Positions 1 through 6,773 of a DNA stretch of 13,715 bases are shown here, piece by piece (position 1 is the first letter of the stretch; every line of letters begins with the position of its first letter). The notes under the pieces were generated by a model. It did not search any database and was not told where the DNA came from. It saw only the letters and a program-made list of their open reading frames with translations. This DNA comes from an uncultured Coprococcus sp. (GTDB lineage: Bacteria; Bacillota; Clostridia; Lachnospirales; Lachnospiraceae). Position numbers and translations under genes: made by a program. The stretch lies in NCBI GenBank assembly GCA_900548315.1, contig URJU01000040.1, forward strand, positions 1 to 13,715. The letters run 5' to 3'.

Positions 1-48
1 CGAGATTACTACGCGTCTCGTGGGCTCGGAGATGTGTATAAGAGACAG
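1..48 (+). other. Illumina Nextera i7 adapter left on the contig end (not genomic)
   Basis: Bases 1-6 (CGAGAT) match the 3' end of the P7 oligo. Bases 7-14 (TACTACGC) occupy the 8-base index slot. Bases 15-29 (GTCTCGTGGGCTCGG) are the Nextera read-2 sequence, and bases 30-48 (AGATGTGTATAAGAGACAG) are the complete 19-bp Tn5 mosaic end. From memory the index equals Nextera XT N719 in adapter orientation. The stretch is library construct carried through assembly, not a natural transposon end. Biological sequence begins at 49. Confidence 0.97.
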
Positions 49-212
49 ATCGCGCACGGCTCGGGAGTGGTCTTCATGTGATATATCATAAGCTGCTCCC
101 ACCATATGTTCTGGCTCACGTCTGATTCATATCTGAGTCCGATCCACATATGCAGCTCTCTCTGGATGCATCCACCACACTACTCTTTCCGTCTATGCCT
201 TTGTCATATCTG
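49..212 (-). ncRNA. T-box leader, threonine specifier (ACC), 3' part cut off by the contig end
   Basis: The minus strand carries the conserved parts of T-box Stem I in the right order. There is a purine-rich GGAAAGAGTAGTG (178-190) with the AGTAG core, then an AGAGAGAG box (156-163). A distal arm pairs GCTGC (152-156) with GCAGC (92-96), and the 3' side has the usual GGTGnGAnCAG-like sequence. A helix GTGTGGTG/TATCACAT then closes into GAAG-ACC-A-CTCCCGAGC at about 59-75. This is the same layout as the B. subtilis glyQS specifier loop (GAAA-GGC-A-TTCTTGAGC). The specifier triplet at 69-71 reads ACC, threonine. The antiterminator/terminator domain and the controlled gene lie beyond the contig edge. 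Known T-boxes bind uncharged tRNA and allow read-through; a threonine box usually precedes thrS or threonine synthesis or transport genes. The alignment was made by eye, without a covariance model. Confidence 0.82.
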
Positions 213-218
213 CCACCT

Positions 219-247
219 AGTGTAGCACGATATATTTTTTTTCACAA
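219..247 (-). promoter_or_regulatory. Promoter of the T-box transcript
   Basis: Reading the minus strand, a -35 TTGTGA (242-247) is followed after 17 bases by TACACT (219-224) with a TGC extended -10 element (225-227). An A-rich stretch upstream (about 248-285) could act as an UP element. The predicted start, near 212, falls just before the 5' strand of T-box Stem I, which supports both calls. Confidence 0.6.
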
Positions 248-319
248 TAGTATTTTTTATTTTTTTGCCTTTATTTTTTCAACCATTTTCAGCCAATCAA
301 ACAGCCAACAGACTTCTCT

Positions 320-1339
320 CTACCTCATCTCCATGGAAAGACTCATATCCTGGCCGTCCACCATAAGAGTTCCCATGCTGCCACATACCACAGGTATCAT
401 CGGTGACAGATGTCCGAGATCCACATCCATCACAACAGGCACATTGTATTTTCCTATGATTCCCAGCACAGCCTGATATTGGTCAAGACCCATCATCTCC
501 TGTCCGAACTGCAGCGGTCTGCCGATCATAAATCCCTTGCAGTATCTGAACCATCCGCCACCATCCATCTGCCACATAGCACGTCTTATGGACATAACGT
601 TCAGATCGCAGGACTCAAGGAACCAGATAAATCCATCATCCTTATATCTCTCAAGGAATTCGCCAACATGGTCAAACTTTGTTCCTATAAGGTTCACCAG
701 ACAGTCCATGCAGCCGCCTATCATTCGCCCGCTCACCTGGAACTTCTCAGGATAGCCCTTTATCACTCTTGGCTCTGTGATGTTGTATGGCAGGAATGGA
801 TGTTCCTCATCCCTGAGGGACTCCTTCTCCCATCCGTCGTATCCGGCAAATGACAGTTTCTGTCCCTGAAGAACCGCCATAGCATCCGCAACTGATCGGT
901 GCCACGGCTCCTGTCCAAATGCCGCCGCACACGGACCATATATGGACGCCGTATCGCACAACGTTGTGAGCAGGAATGTGAGATTTGTGTTGTCAGAATA
1001 TCCCATAAACCACTTCGGATCTGCTGCCCTCAGCCCGTCAAAATCAATATAGTTAAGTATCTCGCACATGAGCTCTCCGCCGCCGCAGGATATGAGTGCA
1101 TCGTTCTTCTCCGATGTGTAATAGTCATTTATCTCCTGCCCGCACAGCTCAGGCTTATTGCTGATTCCTATACCTTCGCCTGTATAGCAATTTGGCCCGA
1201 TCTGTATACCGAATCCCATATTCCTGAAGTTCTCCTGCGCCCTGCCAAATGCAGTCTTATACGGCTCCGTATCACAGCCAAATGATGGCGCAACGAAACC
1301 TATCGTATCGCCCCTTTTTATAAATTTCGGAAATCTCAT
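320..1339 (-). CDS. S66 family serine carboxypeptidase (LD-carboxypeptidase / MccF-like)
   Basis: The protein has 339 aa and no signal peptide or membrane segment, so it is probably cytosolic. The S66 fold is visible throughout: an N-terminal 'GDTIGFVAPS' strand, the nucleophile elbow GYSDNT with Ser115, Glu242 in FLESCD and His310 in DLGHLSP. These match the family Ser-Glu-His triad. Family members cleave the L,D bond of the tetrapeptide during murein recycling (LdcA), or hydrolyse peptidyl-nucleotides such as processed microcin C7 (MccF). At 339 aa, with an insertion at about 145-200, it is closer in length to MccF-like proteins (about 340 aa) than to LdcA (about 300 aa), so the substrate is left open. 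It is the last gene of the run starting at azlC, 32 bases past the azlD stop. A stop codon (TAA) two codons upstream in frame fixes the ATG start at 1339. The strong AGGAGG lies 25 nt upstream, with a hairpin between. Confidence 0.9.
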   Translation of the reverse strand: MRFPKFIKRGDTIGFVAPSFGCDTEPYKTAFGRAQENFRNMGFGIQIGPNCYTGEGIGISNKPELCGQEINDYYTSEKNDALISCGGGELMCEILNYIDFDGLRAADPKWFMGYSDNTNLTFLLTTLCDTASIYGPCAAAFGQEPWHRSVADAMAVLQGQKLSFAGYDGWEKESLRDEEHPFLPYNITEPRVIKGYPEKFQVSGRMIGGCMDCLVNLIGTKFDHVGEFLERYKDDGFIWFLESCDLNVMSIRRAMWQMDGGGWFRYCKGFMIGRPLQFGQEMMGLDQYQAVLGIIGKYNVPVVMDVDLGHLSPMIPVVCGSMGTLMVDGQDMSLSMEMR

Positions 1340-1370
1340 ATATTATCCGCAGGTATCCCTGCTACCTCCT
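1340..1370 (-). promoter_or_regulatory. Over-long Shine-Dalgarno spacer containing a hairpin, before the S66 gene
   Basis: A full AGGAGG (1365-1370) lies 25 nt before the ATG at 1339, which is too far for normal initiation. The spacer holds a perfect inverted repeat, GCAGG-GATA-CCTGC (1349-1362). Folding its 14 nt would cut the effective spacing to 11 nt. A weaker GGA about 6 nt before the ATG is an alternative binding site. Confidence 0.55.
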
Positions 1371-1371
1371 T

Positions 1372-1680
1372 CTACATCAGTTTCAATATCCACTCCACCA
1401 CGAACACAGTCACACATGCCGCAGCAGCCACAACTATAAGTCCCTTCTGCTTTATTCCAAGTATGAGTGCAACCGCAAATCCACACACAGCGCTTATGAT
1501 GCTCTCTGTACTGTATAGTATAGACGGAAGTGTCAGCGCCGTGAGACATGAATACGGCACATAATAGAGGAACGAATTGACAAATCTGTTCTCTATCTTC
1601 TTGCGGAACGCCACAAGCGGCACCATTCTTATGAGGTAGGTGACGACCGCCATGGTTATTATATATATGTATATATTCAT
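1372..1680 (-). CDS. azlD: AzlD family branched-chain amino acid transport protein
   Basis: The protein is a small hydrophobic subunit of 102 aa with about four membrane segments. It carries the AzlD hallmarks TYLIRMVPL near the N-terminus and YVPYSCLTALTLPS in the middle. With AzlC it forms the two-component LIV-E/AzlCD transporter, which exports branched-chain amino acids or their analogues in characterised systems. The true substrate here is not shown by sequence. The ATG at 1680 overlaps the azlC stop by one base (ATGA), so the two are translationally coupled. A GTG one codon upstream (1683) is in frame, but AGGAGG at 1688-1693 is 7 nt from the ATG and only 4 nt from the GTG, so I chose the ATG. 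Confidence 0.92.
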   Translation of the reverse strand: MNIYIYIITMAVVTYLIRMVPLVAFRKKIENRFVNSFLYYVPYSCLTALTLPSILYSTESIISAVCGFAVALILGIKQKGLIVVAAAACVTVFVVEWILKLM

Positions 1681-2387
1681 CACTGCACCTCCTCTTTCTC
1701 AGCAGTTCCCACTGGGAAGAATATAGCCCCTATCACAGAGGCTGCCACCGTGCTTATGATTATGGCAATTCCAGTCGATATAAACTTGAATATCGGAACG
1801 TAATACAACACGCATGATATGGCAGCAGCCACAAGTGCCACTATGGCAACCGGTCTGGACTTCCTGGCAACCGGCATGACTATGGCGACGAACATTCCGT
1901 AGAGCGCCAGACTGAGTGCGCTGCTGATTGACTTTGGAAGAAGTCCTGAGGCAATCGCACCGAACAGGGTTCCGCCTGTCCAGCCGACTATCGGCAGCAG
2001 CTGAAGTCCTATCATATAGCCAAATGTCAATTCCTTCACATGTCCCATAGCAACCGCAAATATCTCGTCAGTATTTGCAAATGCGATCACAAGCCTCTCC
2101 TTGATGCCCACTGCCTCCCCAAGTTTCTGCGAGAGTGACAGACTCATAAGGGAATATCTCAGGTTGATTATGAACTGTGTGAGTATCATCTCAACCAGTG
2201 TTCCCCCCGCAAGGATGATCTTGAGTCCGGCAAACTGTCCCGCACTGGTTACATTTGTCAGGCTTATGATGACCGCCTGAAAACTCGTAAGTCCTCCTTT
2301 CACCGCCAGCAGGCCAAAACTAAAACTTACCGCGAAATACCCCAGTGCTATCGGTATTCCATCCTTTAATCCTTTTCTAAATTCCAT
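1680..2387 (-). CDS. azlC: AzlC family branched-chain amino acid permease (large subunit)
   Basis: The protein has 235 aa and is an integral membrane protein of the usual AzlC length. The family start FRKGLKDGIPIALGYFAVSFSFG is at residues 3-25 (given in part). Conserved NLRYSLMSLSLS is at 75-86, the TDE motif at 106-108 and a Gly-rich segment at 123-149, followed by three further C-terminal membrane helices. It works with azlD, which it overlaps. Its start is 33 bases after the transglutaminase-like gene's stop codon. No strong Shine-Dalgarno is visible (GAAAGAAG about 11 nt upstream is the best), so translation may be weak or depend on upstream ribosomes. No terminator separates it from the upstream module, so it may be cotranscribed with it. 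Confidence 0.93.
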   Translation of the reverse strand: MEFRKGLKDGIPIALGYFAVSFSFGLLAVKGGLTSFQAVIISLTNVTSAGQFAGLKIILAGGTLVEMILTQFIINLRYSLMSLSLSQKLGEAVGIKERLVIAFANTDEIFAVAMGHVKELTFGYMIGLQLLPIVGWTGGTLFGAIASGLLPKSISSALSLALYGMFVAIVMPVARKSRPVAIVALVAAAISCVLYYVPIFKFISTGIAIIISTVAASVIGAIFFPVGTAEKEEVQ

Positions 2388-2420
2388 CTCTAATACTACT
2401 TCTTTCGTTACAAATTTGTG

Positions 2421-4562
2421 TTATCTCTTTCGCCTGCGTCCCCCACAGTCGTAGCACTTCACATACTTCCACACAAGCCTCTCCTTAAAGTTCAGACTCC
2501 AATACGTGTATGCTCTTATCTTATTATAAAGCTTTCTTGCCATCTTTAACTGCTCGTCATCCGGTACGATCTGTCCGTACACAGCAGCCTGAACGCAAGC
2601 CACAAATGTCCTAAACTCGTCTCCGCCTATGATCCTGATCCTCTCGGTGACAATATCAGCATACTCGCTGTCATCCGAGCCTACACCGTCTGTAAGATCT
2701 GCGAATGTGAGCATATCCCACATGGCTGCCGACATTTCATGTACAGCCGTTATACGATCTCTGCCAACAAGCTTACGTCTGCGGCGAGTCACTATAACCC
2801 TCCTTCTTAGCACGACAAATACCACAAGGATCACAACTGCCAATATGATTGCTGCCGTTATCTTGAATGGTCTGCTGTCAAACAGTTCTGACAGTCCATT
2901 TGACGAATCACCTTCTCCGGTTCCACTGCCATCTGTGTTGTTCTCCGTTGCAGTCTCACTCACTGAGGATGCCTGATTCTCCGTACTGTTTCCTGACGGA
3001 TTCTCGCTGCTGTCCGTCGTCATCTCCTCCGTATCCTGCGTCGTGACCTCTGTCGAAACTTCAGTGGTTACCTCTTCCGTCGTTGACTCAGTGTCACTGC
3101 CTTCGGAGCCGTCAGTTTTCTGTCCATCCTGATTACCTGAGTTGTCCGGCTCGTCTGGTATTCCCAGCGTGTCTGCACGATTTCCCAGAGGTGTGGCGTC
3201 CACGATCACCCAATCTTTTCGTTCTTTTTCGTATGCCTCTATCCAGGCATGGCTGTATTTTTCAAGTATATATGCATGATATGTTCCATCTGACTGTCTT
3301 GTCCATGCCGCTGACGGAACCACATATCCTGTATTATACTTTGTAGGAATCCCCGCCGTTCTGAGGCCTATCGCGGCAGCTGATGCAAAATGTATACAGT
3401 ACCCCTCATGTCCGGTATATAGTGCATAAAGAATTGGATCCTTCGATTCATCAAATGGTTTCGGTGTTATTGTATATGATATATGCTGCCGTATATACTC
3501 AACAACCTTGTCCGCGACAACAGCATCCTCAGATGTATCATCTGAAATCTCCTCTATAGCCTTTTCATACCCGCTGAACGTGTCCTTATCGTATCTCAGC
3601 AGGATCTCACTGTCATAACTGTAACCTATATCCCTGTTTCTCCACGTCCCCTTGTCATACACTACATAACTTCGTGATTTTACGTACAGATTTCCCTCTG
3701 GCTTGTCATTTCTCGTGATCTCATCCACCACCTCATCAGATGGATCAACAGAACTTCCATCAACCTTATAATAAGTCGAATACCCCTTCCCGGAATCACC
3801 TGCAAAGAAATATTCTACATTTTCCACCATTTCTATGAGTACACCCTGGAACTTCACACCGCGTTCATATGCTTTGCCGTATATCAACAAAGCTGCAACT
3901 ATACACGCAGCAAGAACCGTTAGAGGAATCGTCACATTCCAGACCACTGACAGTGGTTGTCCGTTTCTCATCAGCACATACCTTATCACTATGAGCGACA
4001 GTACCGTAAGTATGACTCCAGCCGGGCTCACGCGCACATCCAGCATAGCCCCAGATGCCATAAACAAAAATGCCAGACCGACCGCAATCATTATACTGTC
4101 ACATCTAAATATCATATATGCGGCAAAGAACATTGCCACCGCTGTGACGAACAGTACAAACTCATATACAGCACCCACGCTTATGTAGTCAAGCTCTATA
4201 GCTCCCGTCTTGACACCATATGCCTTCTTTAACTCATAAGCTATGCTGTATATCACTCCTCTGCCACCAGCGTACAACATCTTGCGTCTGGCCAGTCCCC
4301 ACACCAGAAGTGTACACACCGGTACCAGTATATCTACAAGTCTCTTCTCTTTTCTGAGAAGGTACCAACAGCTATAGACCGCCGCTATGACCAGTCCTCC
4401 GACAACACACATCTCCATCAGATTGGCTGACTCCATATATTTATTTATATCTGAACTGAACGCTATATCACCAACCAGATATGCTATACCCGATGTCAGC
4501 ATCCAAACCGCCAGACTCAATATAATCTTCAACTTTACACCTCTATCCGAACCAGATGTCAC
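2421..4562 (-). CDS. Membrane-anchored transglutaminase-like protein (TgpA/DUF3488 type architecture)
   Basis: The protein has 713 aa. About seven N-terminal membrane helices (residues 11-228) lead to an external domain with a transglutaminase-like papain-fold core. The catalytic triad is visible: Cys389 in GHEGYCIHFASA, His438 in YSHAWIEAY and Asp455 in WVIVDATP. A linker rich in Ser, Thr, Glu and Asn (about 468-558) precedes a last membrane helix (567-586) and a basic cytoplasmic tail with a DUF4129-like helical region (600-705). Proteins of this build recur beside MoxR ATPases and DUF58 proteins. Their reaction (protease, amidase or cross-linker of envelope proteins) is largely unproven. 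The DUF58 gene ends 35 bases upstream. The GTG start at 4562 has only weak AGAG upstream. A TTG at residue 11 (first base 4532) has AGAGGTG 5 nt before it and would begin directly at the first membrane helix, so it may be the true start. Confidence 0.88.
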   Translation of the reverse strand: MTSGSDRGVKLKIILSLAVWMLTSGIAYLVGDIAFSSDINKYMESANLMEMCVVGGLVIAAVYSCWYLLRKEKRLVDILVPVCTLLVWGLARRKMLYAGGRGVIYSIAYELKKAYGVKTGAIELDYISVGAVYEFVLFVTAVAMFFAAYMIFRCDSIMIAVGLAFLFMASGAMLDVRVSPAGVILTVLSLIVIRYVLMRNGQPLSVVWNVTIPLTVLAACIVAALLIYGKAYERGVKFQGVLIEMVENVEYFFAGDSGKGYSTYYKVDGSSVDPSDEVVDEITRNDKPEGNLYVKSRSYVVYDKGTWRNRDIGYSYDSEILLRYDKDTFSGYEKAIEEISDDTSEDAVVADKVVEYIRQHISYTITPKPFDESKDPILYALYTGHEGYCIHFASAAAIGLRTAGIPTKYNTGYVVPSAAWTRQSDGTYHAYILEKYSHAWIEAYEKERKDWVIVDATPLGNRADTLGIPDEPDNSGNQDGQKTDGSEGSDTESTTEEVTTEVSTEVTTQDTEEMTTDSSENPSGNSTENQASSVSETATENNTDGSGTGEGDSSNGLSELFDSRPFKITAAIILAVVILVVFVVLRRRVIVTRRRRKLVGRDRITAVHEMSAAMWDMLTFADLTDGVGSDDSEYADIVTERIRIIGGDEFRTFVACVQAAVYGQIVPDDEQLKMARKLYNKIRAYTYWSLNFKERLVWKYVKCYDCGGRRRKR

Positions 4563-4597
4563 TGATTCTCTATAAACCTCTTCATTCTATGTCTACA

Positions 4598-5689
4598 CTA
4601 AACCGTGAGACAGATATGAGTAAGATCTTCCTTCAATGTCTCAAACTCAACATGATAACTGTCATCCCCGCACTGTATATTTCCCTTCATGTCTATGTCT
4701 ATAAAACTTGTAAAATCCTCACCACGGTATTTCTCCCTGTACATGCCTATCACATCATACCTGTCCATACTGCGAGCATCCACATATGACATGCGCGCTG
4801 CGGCATCATATACATCTTCCTCCTTTGTTATCCTATAACGGGTGATCGACATCTCCTCAGGATCATACCACGCTATAAAATGTGGTACCTTTATGTCTAT
4901 GAGTGAAAAGCTCAGAGAAACCATGGATTCAAGAACCGCAGACATTGCATGACCATAATTCTTGCAGTCACTGCCGTCCAGATTTACGCATATTATCACG
5001 GGACATGACAGTGTCTTGTTCATGTCTCTCACCATTATCTCATCCTGTCTCGCAGTGAGTTTCCAATGTATATTTCTGACGCTGTCGCCAGGTCTGTATT
5101 CTCTTACCTGATAAACCTCAGAGGAGTCCTCTCCACGTATATCTGCATGATACACATCGCTGTCAGTTACAAAATCCCTAGTGTTCTTCGTGACATTCAC
5201 CGGCATGAGATAACACTGTGGGAGTACATAGACATTTGCTGTGTTTTTGATCTTCTTTTTAATATAGAACATATGAAATGCATCATACACACGCACACAT
5301 GTGGCGGCTATCTCATATCTTCCGCTCACAGATAGTGCCATATCTCCCTGACACACACCATTACCATTGTCTATCTGTCTGAAAGTGCTGTTCTGTTTCC
5401 TCTTCATACCGGCAGCCATGACTCTAAAGACTGCCGACACGTACGGCACCTGCCCCGAATCCGACCTCACCGTGAGTTCTGGATGGAACGTCCTGTTTTT
5501 CTCAACAACTGGTATGTTCATCTGCATTTTTATGTCTGTCCTGACATACCTTATAAACAAGCCTACAAGCAGGCACACCATGACCGCCATCATGAGTACG
5601 GCTGCATAAAAATATGCCTCCTCATTGTTGATTATACCTATATATACACAAATCAGAATCAGTGCAATATATATTATTCCTCTTTTCAT
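4598..5689 (-). CDS. DUF58 domain membrane protein of a MoxR module
   Basis: The protein has 363 aa. Two adjacent N-terminal membrane helices (4-20 and 27-46) precede a beta-rich extracytoplasmic-type region. The DUF58 signature REYRPGDSVRNIHWKLTAR (197-215) then leads into a VWA-like fold. The would-be metal site reads D238-G-S240-D-C242, so the third MIDAS position of the DxSxS pattern is Cys rather than Ser or Thr. The family is thought to be assembled or remodelled by the neighbouring MoxR ATPase; its exact role is unknown. It sits 33 bases after moxR and 35 before the transglutaminase-like gene, in one operon. The ATG at 5689 has CAGGT about 7 nt upstream. Confidence 0.9.
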   Translation of the reverse strand: MKRGIIYIALILICVYIGIINNEEAYFYAAVLMMAVMVCLLVGLFIRYVRTDIKMQMNIPVVEKNRTFHPELTVRSDSGQVPYVSAVFRVMAAGMKRKQNSTFRQIDNGNGVCQGDMALSVSGRYEIAATCVRVYDAFHMFYIKKKIKNTANVYVLPQCYLMPVNVTKNTRDFVTDSDVYHADIRGEDSSEVYQVREYRPGDSVRNIHWKLTARQDEIMVRDMNKTLSCPVIICVNLDGSDCKNYGHAMSAVLESMVSLSFSLIDIKVPHFIAWYDPEEMSITRYRITKEEDVYDAAARMSYVDARSMDRYDVIGMYREKYRGEDFTSFIDIDMKGNIQCGDDSYHVEFETLKEDLTHICLTV

Positions 5690-5722
5690 ATTCTACCTGC
5701 TATCCCGGTAAAACCTACCGTC

Positions 5723-6682
5723 CTATCTCGCCCTGCTGTTTCTTCGTCTCACCGATGGTTTGTACACATGTTCCATGATATCCTTGAGGACCGCCTCCGG
5801 TGTAATGTGGTTGACTCTCGCCTTTGCATTCAGAATTATCCTGTGTCTCACCACATCCTTCCACACCATCTGAACATCCTCCGGTATGACAAAATCTCTT
5901 CCACTTATATATGCCCAGCTCTTTGCCATCTTTGTCAGCGCGATGGTTCCTCTCGGGCTTACGCCAAGTTCCAAACTCGGATTATCTCTTGTCTCCGTTA
6001 CAAGCTGTCCTATATACGTATACACCTCATCGCTGACCTTCACATGAGTCACCTCTTCCCTGATCATACGCAGCTCCGATGCTCCTATGACTGGATGTAT
6101 CTCCTCAAATCCCTGAGCAGACGTTCTTCCTTTCACAATATCAAGCTCATTCTCCATGGACGGATATCCCAGCTTGAGGCACACCATAAATCTGTCCAAC
6201 TGTGAATCCGGAAGGAGCTGTGTTCCAGCACTTCCGATGGGATTCTCCGTTGCGATCACTATGAACGGCTCCGGAACTGGATATGTGACACCATCAACAG
6301 TGACTTGCCCCTCCTCCATTACCTCCAGCAATGCCGACTGTGTCTTCGGAGATGTTCTGTTGATTTCATCGGCGAGAAACAGATTGCACATAACCGCCCC
6401 AGGTCTGTACACAAATTTATTTGTCACCTTATCATACATAGTAAATCCTGTTATATCTCCCGGCAGTACATCTGGAGTAAACTGCATTCGCTTGTTCTCA
6501 AGTCCCATCGCATTTGCAAATGCAAGAGCCATGGTGGTCTTGCCGACCCCGGGAACATCATCCATAAGTATGTTGCCACCGGCTATTATTGATGCCATGA
6601 TCTTGGCAACACAGATATCTTTTCCCACCACAACCTTCTTAACCTCTTCTATAACATCTAGTACCTTGCCATTATAATTCAT
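5723..6682 (-). CDS. MoxR family AAA+ ATPase
   Basis: The protein has 319 aa and is a cytosolic AAA+ chaperone-like ATPase. Visible motifs are Walker A VPGVGKTT (43-50), Walker B LFLADEINR (101-109), sensor 1 ATENP (144-148), an arginine-finger candidate in QLDRF (Arg164) and sensor 2 SPRGT (242-246). A MoxR lid domain follows, ending in a very basic tail. MoxR proteins are linked to the maturation of VWA/DUF58 partners, consistent with the next gene. The frame stays open 34 codons further upstream to 6784. I chose the ATG at 6682 because it has GGAG 6 nt upstream, because MoxR proteins start about here relative to Walker A, and because the extension would translate a strong hairpin and overlap the TPR gene. 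Confidence 0.93.
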   Translation of the reverse strand: MNYNGKVLDVIEEVKKVVVGKDICVAKIMASIIAGGNILMDDVPGVGKTTMALAFANAMGLENKRMQFTPDVLPGDITGFTMYDKVTNKFVYRPGAVMCNLFLADEINRTSPKTQSALLEVMEEGQVTVDGVTYPVPEPFIVIATENPIGSAGTQLLPDSQLDRFMVCLKLGYPSMENELDIVKGRTSAQGFEEIHPVIGASELRMIREEVTHVKVSDEVYTYIGQLVTETRDNPSLELGVSPRGTIALTKMAKSWAYISGRDFVIPEDVQMVWKDVVRHRIILNAKARVNHITPEAVLKDIMEHVYKPSVRRRNSRAR

Positions 6683-6733
6683 ATCAATCTCCAATCCATA
6701 TACTTTATATTCGCATATCTCAAATATACATAC

Positions 6734-6764
6734 ATCGGGAGGACACTGAAATTGTCCTCCCGAT
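6734..6764 (-). promoter_or_regulatory. Strong intergenic hairpin between the TPR gene and moxR
   Basis: A perfect 12-bp inverted repeat is present: ATCGGGAGGACA, then a 7-nt loop, then TGTCCTCCCGAT. It begins 9 nt after the TPR stop codon and ends about 50 nt before the moxR start. The downstream sequence (GTATGTATATTTG) is not a proper U-tract, so this is either a leaky terminator or an RNA processing/stability element that sets unequal expression within the operon. The inner arms contain AGGAGG-like sequence locked in the stem. Confidence 0.65.
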
Positions 6765-6773
6765 ATATCGTAT

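Noticed and set aside
30..48. Tn5 mosaic end as evidence of a transposon
   Set aside because: It is contiguous with Illumina index and P7 sequence, so it comes from library preparation.
49..149. Minus-strand frame open from an ATG at 149 to the contig end, with another ATG at 89 preceded by GGGAG
   Set aside because: All frames here look equally coding-like, and the conserved T-box motifs explain the same bases better, including the GGGAG, which is part of the Stem I arm.
290..308. Direct repeat CAGCCAA twice, 12 bases apart, after the S66 stop
   Set aside because: Short repeat without a hairpin or U-tract; not a terminator or recombination site.
150..476. Plus-strand reading frame of 108 codons
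   Set aside because: It crosses the T-box promoter and runs antisense into the S66 gene, with no ribosome site and no protein-like composition.
4559..4585. Eight-codon minus-strand frame whose stop overlaps the GTG start of the transglutaminase-like gene
   Set aside because: It is too short to support, has no clear ribosome site and could arise by chance.
5706..5720. Five-base stem CGGTA/TACCG between moxR and DUF58
   Set aside because: Too short and without a U-tract; no sign of a terminator.
5483..6205. Plus-strand reading frame of 240 codons, the longest antisense one
   Set aside because: It lies opposite DUF58 and moxR, spans their intergenic gap and has shadow-like composition rich in His, Ser, Tyr and Cys; both opposite-strand genes are clear family members.
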